Below are positions 57,346 to 64,000 of a DNA stretch of 64,000 nucleotides, in pieces (position 1 is the stretch's first letter; every line of letters begins with the position of its first letter). The translations under genes were made by a program, and so were the position numbers. This stretch comes from Apostichopus japonicus (lineage: Eukaryota > Echinodermata > Holothuroidea > Aspidochirotida > Stichopodidae), in contig NC_092571.1 of NCBI RefSeq assembly GCF_037975245.1, forward strand, positions 1,041,501 to 1,105,500, written 5' to 3'. The notes beneath the pieces were generated by a model that searched no databases, had not been told where the DNA came from, and saw only the letters and a list, made by a program, of their open reading frames with translations.

Positions 57346-59784
57346 GTAACGTTCTCACATTCAGATTTATCTTTTCCACCTATTTCTTGAAGGAGAAGAG
57401 AACAAGTATATAATTGATTTCATTTAACCCTGGAAGGCACTTAATGCTTGTTCATCAGTTTCTCTTTGTTTCGTTGCTGATAATGTTTGTTAAATGATAG
57501 CTCTGTCAGGATTGATCATTGAATATAAATTTTTTTTAGTTTTGTTCTGTTTGCAACAGTTTTAATGACTGTTGTCACCATTTGTTGAGCAAGTGGGGGG
57601 GGGGGGTTGATGACAAACCCTTTATACTTTACTGATCAGTGATGCAAAGGGCTTTTCCTGTGATGCTAAACATATTTGGAAGTAAATAAGGACCTCAGTA
57701 GGGAGTGGGAAAATGGTTCACTGCCAGGCTCATAACCTCTTCCTTTATGATCCCCACTCCCACTCCCCTCCTTGCACTCCCCTCGCTAGGATCATCAGGT
57801 CTTCATATTGGTTTGTTCAGTAAGAAAATGATAACTAGAAGCAGGTTAGAACCCTAAGCTCCCCTAAACTACTCTTGTGGTACTACTACTACACATTAAT
57901 GCACTTTAGTTACAGAGGGCCAATATTACGATAATGAAACAGACATAGAGGTGAGTATCTACCCATGCAAGGTATTGTAAGCTCTACTGCAGAGTTGGAA
58001 AAAGGTGGGGTGATGAAGGGTAGTAGAGGAGGGGAAGGGGGGTTTATAGGAAGAGCATTGGAAGGGGAACGAGATTGGCCAAAGGTTCTTTGCAACTCAC
58101 ACCAATGCTTCAAACAAGAAAAAGACCCAACATTGAAAAATTTTGGTTATGAACTGTTGAAGGGGAAAAACAAGTTGCCTTGAATGTGAGAACATTAATG
58201 CTATGACATATTGCCATGAAATAACTGCCTAAAGTGCTTTTTAGTAAGTGTCTAGCTCCTCAGTGTTAGTCTCAAATAATCTCTTACAGCTATGATTCTT
58301 GTCCCTATTGCTGATGTAAAGATGAAATTGAATCTCTCTCCCTCTTTTCACATCAAGAAAGAAAAGAAAAATTGCACCCTGAAAAATAAATAATAAATTC
58401 AAAAACACTTGTGATTTTATCAAATAGTCCCTCTATGATGTCATTACTTAGTGCAAAATATTGTATTTTAGTAATATCGTATTACCTTGTATAAGATGCT
58501 TAGAAGGGTGTTGACGGGAACCGAAGAAACCACTCTACGTCATTGTCGATGCCGTCTAATGTTTTTGTCTTGACTTTCACATTTATCGAAACTTGATATC
58601 GGACTCTACTGAAATAATAAATCGATGGACAGATCTCATCAATGTTTGGTAAAATTTTAGCTGAAAGCTCTTCTGGCGAGCAGTGAACTTGTTATTTTCT
58701 GTTTTCTGCCCCTTGTGGAACGTTAGATTGAGACATTTTATTAGCAGTATTTCTCAAGCCTCAATAGCTGGTACTTAATAATGGATGTAATTAGCAACAA
58801 AAGCTCATTGTGGGAGTAAAAATCTGAGGAGCCCTTTGAGAGGCTACCGCCTCCGAGATGAAGAAAAGGGAAGGATATTAAAAAGGAGATGACTTGATTG
58901 ATTCCTCGCTCTTAGTTCACTCGTAGTTTATCGATTACTTCGACATTTGTGAAAAAGTTAGTTTTGAGAAAACTGAGAAGTGCGTTGTGATCCTTATATA
59001 TCAAGTAACAATTAAGTGAAGCTAGCAGGGATACGTTTGGGATGCAGTTTCTTATATGAAACTGAAAGTTTGACAAAAAAGACAGACACACAGAATGATA
59101 TATGGATGGTTTGATGAGCTGTCAGCATGATGTAGTTAGAGTAATGTCTCTGATGAGTGTTATATGTAAGACACAGCCTCTTTAATTCCTGTCTACTTAA
59201 ACAAGAACAGACATAGTGAATCGATTGAATTCTAAGAAGTGGTAGAAAAAAAAGGAGTGTGTTGTGACTCTGGTATAATAGGGTGTCAAGGGGTTCCATG
59301 TTTGGACTGCACAGACATTAAAGGGGTGCAGTTATTAAAGTATTAGACACGAAATGGGTGATAAGGGGTGAAAGGGGTGATAGCACTAGATGTCCGAGGG
59401 GTGCAATGTTTTAAGACCATAGTCAGGAAAAGGGGCGCGATGCTTTTTAGTACTACACAAGTACTACACATAAAAGGGATGCAGTGATTAGAAGACATCG
59501 AAGGGGGTGATATGCTTACAGTAGCAGAAATGAAATGGAGTGAGTAAAGTATTAGATATATGGAATGGGTACATTACAAAGTATAGTATAGGAAATGTAA
59601 TATTAATGTCCAGTGATGCTTTAATGTGTGCTCATAAATCTCTAAAGCCAGTAGTTTTCTTGTAATAAACAAGTTGACCAGAAGTATTTGATTCATCTTT
59701 AGATCTCTTTATTAATTTCTATAATCTCGTTCATCTGTATCGTGTTTTATTTAATAACACAACCTTTGAACTCTCTTTTTTCAG
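57346..59784. other. Camta intron (2.4 kb)
   Basis: A G12 run (57595-57606) and, at about 59325-59545, a degenerate G-rich repeat of 'aaaggggtgcagt'-like words spaced irregularly. No exon or transposon recognised. Ends in the strong acceptor 'tttgaactctcttttttcag'. Confidence 0.5.
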
Positions 59785-59911
59785 GGAGGCATCAAGGTAC
59801 TGGTAGCCGGACCCTGGAGTACCTCCTCGGCAGAATACTCTTGCGTGTTCGATAGCTTTGCGGTTCCTGCTTCTCTCATTCAACCAGGACTATTGAGGTG
59901 TTTCTGTCCAG
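59785..59911 (+). CDS. Camta: Camta exon, first part of TIG/IPT domain
   Basis: 127-nt exon reading G-G-I-K-V-L-V-A-G-P-W, then Y-S-C-V-F-D, A-V-P-A-S-L-I-Q-P-G-L-L-R-C-F-C-P plus one base. This is the N-terminal part of the immunoglobulin-like TIG domain, nearly identical to other CAMTAs (GGVKVLITGPW, YSCLFD, VPASLIQPGVLRCYCP). With the preceding exon it gives S-P-E-W-S-Y-P-E-G-G-I-K-V-L. Acceptor CTTTTTTCAG, donor CCAG|GTAAAT, phase 1 end. The TIG domain is not finished here; the rest, with the ankyrin repeats and IQ motifs, must be downstream. Confidence 0.97.
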
Positions 59912-60020
59912 GTAAATGACAGGAGTTATATCACCACTTTGTGGTCATCACAATTTACAACAGTAGACAAGTAGCAGAAATGGTTTGTTAGACCATGACA
60001 CTACATGTCTGTGACCCTCT

Positions 60021-60575
60021 GTGAAGGAACTGACTCTGTATGACTCCATGTGACTCTATATAAGTCATCCATCTGACTCTGTATAACTCTATCTGACTCT
60101 GTATGACTCCATGTGACTCTATAAGTTATCCATCTGACTCTGTATAACTCTATCTGACTCTGTATGACTCCATGTGACTATATAAGTTATCCATCTGACT
60201 GTATAACTCTATCTGACGCTGTATAACTCTATCTGACTCAGTATGACTCCATGTGACTCTATATAAGTTATCCGACTCTGTATAACTCTATCTGACTCTG
60301 TATAACTCTATCTGACTCTGTATAACTCCATGTGACTCTTTATAACTCCATCTGACTGTATGACTCCATGTGACTATGACTCCCTGTGACCCTGTGACTG
60401 TATATAACTCCATCTGACTATATAACTCCATCTGACACTATGAGTCATGTGACTCTGCATAACTCCATGTGACTCTACATAACTTCATGTGACTCTGTAT
60501 AACTCCATGTGACTATGACTCCATGTGACTCTGTATGACTCCATGTGACACTGCATGTGACTCCGTTTGACTATA
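60021..60575. repeat. Minisatellite of 'gactctgtataactcca' words
   Basis: More than thirty imperfect copies of a 12-17-bp word (tgactctgtatgactcca, tgactctataagttatcc, tctgtataactctatc). In the first half these combine into a repeat of about 60 bp ('ataagttatccatctgactc' recurs). It starts about 110 bp after the TIG exon's donor. Confidence 0.9.
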
Positions 60576-61240
60576 TCGTCTAATGACAAAGTTGAGAAGT
60601 AAGAACACACACATAAATACTAGTCAAACAGATTGTGAATGAAGCATACAGAGGGAAATTGAAATGGAGCGGAGGGGGGTGGGGGTTGAGGGTGCATGGT
60701 GGATGTCAACTGCAGAAAGACAATATTATATTAATATGGAGAAGGAACAGGCCTGGAAGTCCTAGGGACAACCACAAAAAAAAACCTTTAAAATTTGCCC
60801 CAACTCTCCTTCCTTTAGCTCTTCTCATACCTGATCCTTTTGGATATCAACAGGTTCCTAATTTATAAGCTCATCAAAGATTTTGTCTTGTAAAGAAACC
60901 AATTTTTCATCCTTGATGGCTAAATAATGCATTGTTAACATAACATGTGCAGTAGACTATGCTTTAGTATCATTCTGGGTCGTTTTGAGAGTATCCCCAT
61001 ATGAAGGCTTGACAAATTTACATCAAGGGATAATTTCATTATCTAGGTCAGCATATACTTTATCATGTTTATCCGAAGAGCTAAAATTACCTGACTTTGA
61101 GTCAAAATTTGATCTCGATTTGTTTACAGGAACAACTTTTGTTTTGCTTTTCTATTTTAGTCGGGGAAAAAAAACCTACCCTCATGTGGATAGATTTATA
61201 TCAATGAATTCAACATAAAAAATATGATAATAATAAATAA
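60576..61240. other. Intronic sequence
   Basis: A G-rich tract at about 60671-60690. An open frame at 60985-61218 has no recognisable similarity. No feature supported. Confidence 0.4.
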
Positions 61241-61489
61241 ATAATGGATTGTTTGTGCCAGGGCCAGAGGAAGATTTTTTTGTAATACCTTCTTTTGAAA
61301 GGACTGCAAGCACAGCACTATAAATTTAGTGATTTCCACATCCTGTTCATGAATTGAATTGAATAGATAATGGATTGTTTGTGCCAGGGCCAAAGGAATA
61401 TGTTTTTTTTAATACCATCTTTTGAAAGGACTGCAAGCACAGAGCACTATATGTTTAGTGATTTCCACATCCTGTGCATGAATTGAATA
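61241..61489. repeat. Two-copy tandem duplication, about 126 bp
   Basis: Copies start 'ataatggattgtttgtgcca' at 61241 and 61367. Both contain 'cttttgaaaggactgcaag' and 'agtgatttccacatcctgt' and end with 'catgaattgaat'. They differ by a handful of substitutions and small indels. Confidence 0.88.
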
Positions 61490-63959
61490 CAGTTTTGTGC
61501 AGTCAATGAAACTGATATATCATAAAAGGAAAGAAAAAAGAAAAAAAAAAGGGGGGGGGGGGAGAAAGAAAGGAAGGAAGAAAAAAGTTATTTTAAAATA
61601 ATAAATAAAAAATCTTTAAATAATAAAATGTTACTACTCCATTCTATTGATGTGTTAATAGGTGATCTAACTTCCCAACAGTTTTGTTTTGTTCTGGAAA
61701 GTACCATTGGACTTAATAATTCTCTTTCAGCTACAAAAGTTATGCAATTCCTGATTCAGCAGTTCCTTAAGTTCCTCCCTTTAGATATCCCCTAAATTTA
61801 TTTAAAAAATTCATTTTAGGGAAATTCTAAACAGACTAAACTCATGATCAAAGTATAACTACTATGCTTGCAGCAATATGTGTTAGTATTAACCGAAAAT
61901 CCATTTGTTAATTACAAGTGGGAAATTCTTTTGCAAACTTTTGTGGAATGAGATACTGTGTGTGTGTCTGTTGGTTTCATGCAGAAAATTATAAGTGACA
62001 GTACTAAACACTAGTTTCAGCTAATGACAACCAGGACGAGAAATTCATGAAATTAATCAAGTAGAGTGGCAGTAAATAATCACTCCTCCAATTAATTTCA
62101 GAGCAAATCAAATTCTATTTGCTTTAAAATGTGTGTTGTACCACTCAACCCTCTCACTATTATGTGTATAGGTCTGTAAACAATTCTCATTTTTTTTGCC
62201 CAGATGAACTTTTTAAGTAGATCGGATGATGTATATAGTGATGATAATGCAGGGGTAACATATTGGACCATTGTGGGGGCGGGGGGTGGGAGGGGTAAAT
62301 AATGTCACTCAGTTTTACTTAGTTTCTGCCAAGCTCACCCAAAGTTGGAACAAAAATCCAACTGCATCACACAGTGACGCAGGACATCTGTATTACCTGT
62401 ATCTCCCAGTCAAAGCCCTCCTCTCGTACCACTCCCGCCCCACCTGTCCCCCTTTCAAATTCTCTCATTTTGTGACCTCATGCATGTTTTTTTGCAACCC
62501 CTTTAATTGATAGCAAAGATGGCATAGACTCATAGTCCTATGAATCAAGGAACATTCTGCTTTTTTCTTTTTGGACGGTTAAGCAGAAGAAAGTTTAGAT
62601 TCTACAAGCTTTAAACATTGCTGTTCTCCAATTCATAAACTGGTTGTTTATCCATCTTCATTTCATCTTGCCTCTGTTATTTCTCTATTTCTCTCTGTCT
62701 CTCTCCTGAATGATGGAACAGTATAACTAGATACTAAGCTTTCTCCTCCCTGAGGCTTCTCTTTCTCTCAAGGGGAGTTTTTTTATCTGTCAATAAAATC
62801 TTCAGGAAGGATACATGAAAGTTTAATAACCTAATTCCAGCAACTGATTAAGTAAGATCAACTTGATGGATGTTTGGCTAATCATAGAGACATAGCATTA
62901 AGCAGAAGTAAGTAGACACTTTACTTGAAAGAATTATAATTGGCGGAGACGTTCAAGTAATTAACTGATTCTCCTTAGTTGACTTCAAAACCATATATGA
63001 GTAACTCCCCCCCCCCCACCCTCCAATAAAAAGTCATACATTTAAAGAGTGATATGTTTCCTTGTTGGTGTACTGAAGTAACAATATCTATTAGAAATTG
63101 AATAGAATGTCAAAAAGATGAAAGACTTTGTCATTGGGTATCAATGCTAAATATTTGTCATTTTCCACAGACTCATGAGATTATAATCCCAAACTTTCAC
63201 TTCTTCACATAATATATATATGTATAAATAGATATATGTATATTGTATTAGATACTGTAGTTTGTAGTAGTACAGGATCAAACTTTTTATTAGCCAGTAG
63301 TGATTAATGGTGTTTAGAGATTGGTCTGTATAATTTGATAGAACCTAGAATGTGTTATAATCAGGTTACTGGTTCCAGTCTTGATAACGCCATTGAAGCA
63401 TCGATTGCTTTTTGGAAATTTGTCTGAAACATCCTTCATGTTTTTCCAATGATCACATCATTTTTCATTTTCTTTACATGTGTCTGTGTCAATTTGACAG
63501 AGCTTGAATAATACTTGTGCCTCTCCCCTCCCCCTCCCCCACCCCCTTCCCCACCCACTTCCATGTAAGGGTCAAATTGCTTTATGTAATCTTTATCGAA
63601 TGTAAAGCTGCAGGTTATCATTCGGCCCAATTTACGACTTTTTTCATAATTTTGTCAAGCGCCTCAAGATTGATGACTTTTATGATCATCTTGACCCAGT
63701 TCTTGTCTTTTAAATTAATTTTCCATACGTGTTTTATGGATGATGTCCCCGTTACTCTGAGAGGATTGGGGGGGGGGGCGCGAGGTTAAATGACTGATGT
63801 CCTCTGAGTTATGCTGTAGAAATTTAAAGAATTTCACCTTGTAGTACCCTACTTACCAACTTTCCTGTTTGACTCAACAAGAGACTGACAATTACTTGAG
63901 GGAATATTGCATAAAGAGGATGGCTTTTGTTTCTGTTGGTGCTTAGTGTATGCAGAGAG
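61490..63959. other. Intronic sequence with simple tracts
   Basis: A purine tract (about 61528-61589) with A10 and G12 (61551-61562), C11 (63007-63017), an AT-rich tract (63211-63245), a C/T-rich tract (about 63522-63561) and G11 (63768-63778). No exon with CAMTA similarity before the candidate at the window end. Confidence 0.5.
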
Positions 63960-64000
63960 ACAGCATGGTCATAGCTGAGGTAGTGGTTGATGACAATGGT
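63960..64000 (+). CDS. Camta: Candidate next Camta TIG exon, cut by window end
   Basis: The last 41 bases can be read D-S-M-V-I-A-E-V-V-V-D-D-N-G when joined in phase 1 to the TIG exon. This resembles the following TIG strand of CAMTAs (G-L-V-T-L-Q-V-x-x-N), where Met-Val and Glu-Val fall at matching positions. The splice site that gives the right phase (GAGAG|AC) is poor. The better-looking acceptor 'tatgcag' at 63955 would be out of phase, and the junction is about three residues shorter than usual. It could be the true exon with an unusual boundary, or chance. Confidence 0.28.

Noticed and set aside
61196-61393. Short minus-strand open frame with an internally repeated peptide
   Set aside because: It is created by the 126-bp tandem duplication and carries no domain.

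Overview
This is an intron-rich animal nuclear DNA window. It is AT-rich, has no dense open reading frames, and is full of tandem repeats and retroelement remnants. One gene can be supported with confidence: eight consecutive plus-strand exons of a calmodulin-binding transcription activator (CAMTA family), joined by consensus splice sites with fully compatible phases. They encode the C-terminal three quarters of the CG-1 DNA-binding domain, a linker, a very large disordered middle exon, and the first part of the TIG/IPT domain. The ankyrin repeats and IQ motifs must lie beyond position 64000. The N-terminal CG-1 exon (the one carrying the family's R-H-R-W-N core) was not found anywhere in 1-18901, so the window opens inside an intron. 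The exon organisation and the S-P-E-W-S-Y-P-E / G-G-I-K-V-L junction look like a bilaterian Camta gene. The AT-rich, minisatellite-rich background suggests a marine invertebrate, possibly an echinoderm, but this is inference.

Layout. 1-18901: intron or upstream sequence with minisatellites at 0.84, 1.86-2.3, 9.07-9.32, 11.5-12.0 and 15.4-15.6 kb, a near-identical 407-bp tandem duplication (14.5-15.3 kb), two diverged copies of one interspersed repeat (5.0 and 10.4 kb), and a tRNA-like SINE head (1.5 kb). 18902-18969: CG-1 exon. 18970-36694: a 17.7-kb intron with two LINE 3'-end fragments (one flanked by a 39-bp target-site duplication) and arrays at 26.6, 27.2 and 28.9 kb. 36695-36830: CG-1 exon. 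36831-46438: 9.6-kb intron with arrays at 39.7, 41.3 (GATA/GACA) and 42.6 kb. 46439-46510 and 47803-47950: the last CG-1 exons. 47951-50115: a remarkable array. 54176-54222, 54555-54714, 55907-57345 and 59785-59911: linker, middle-region and TIG exons, with arrays directly before the large exon and directly after the TIG exon. A possible next TIG exon begins about 40 bp before the window end.

The most striking observation is that the 2.2-kb array starting at 47951 is a tandem amplification of the CG-1 exon's own 3' end together with its 5' splice site. Each long unit repeats up to the last 29 coding bases plus the GTGAGT donor. There are 38 extra copies of that donor, all intact at GTGAGT, immediately downstream of the real one. 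Use of any of them would add an in-frame TAG after eight codons. The locus therefore carries an exon-born field of decoy splice donors inside the gene of a conserved transcription factor, with possible consequences for splicing and dosage. I know of no named system of this kind. Positions and counts were read by eye.
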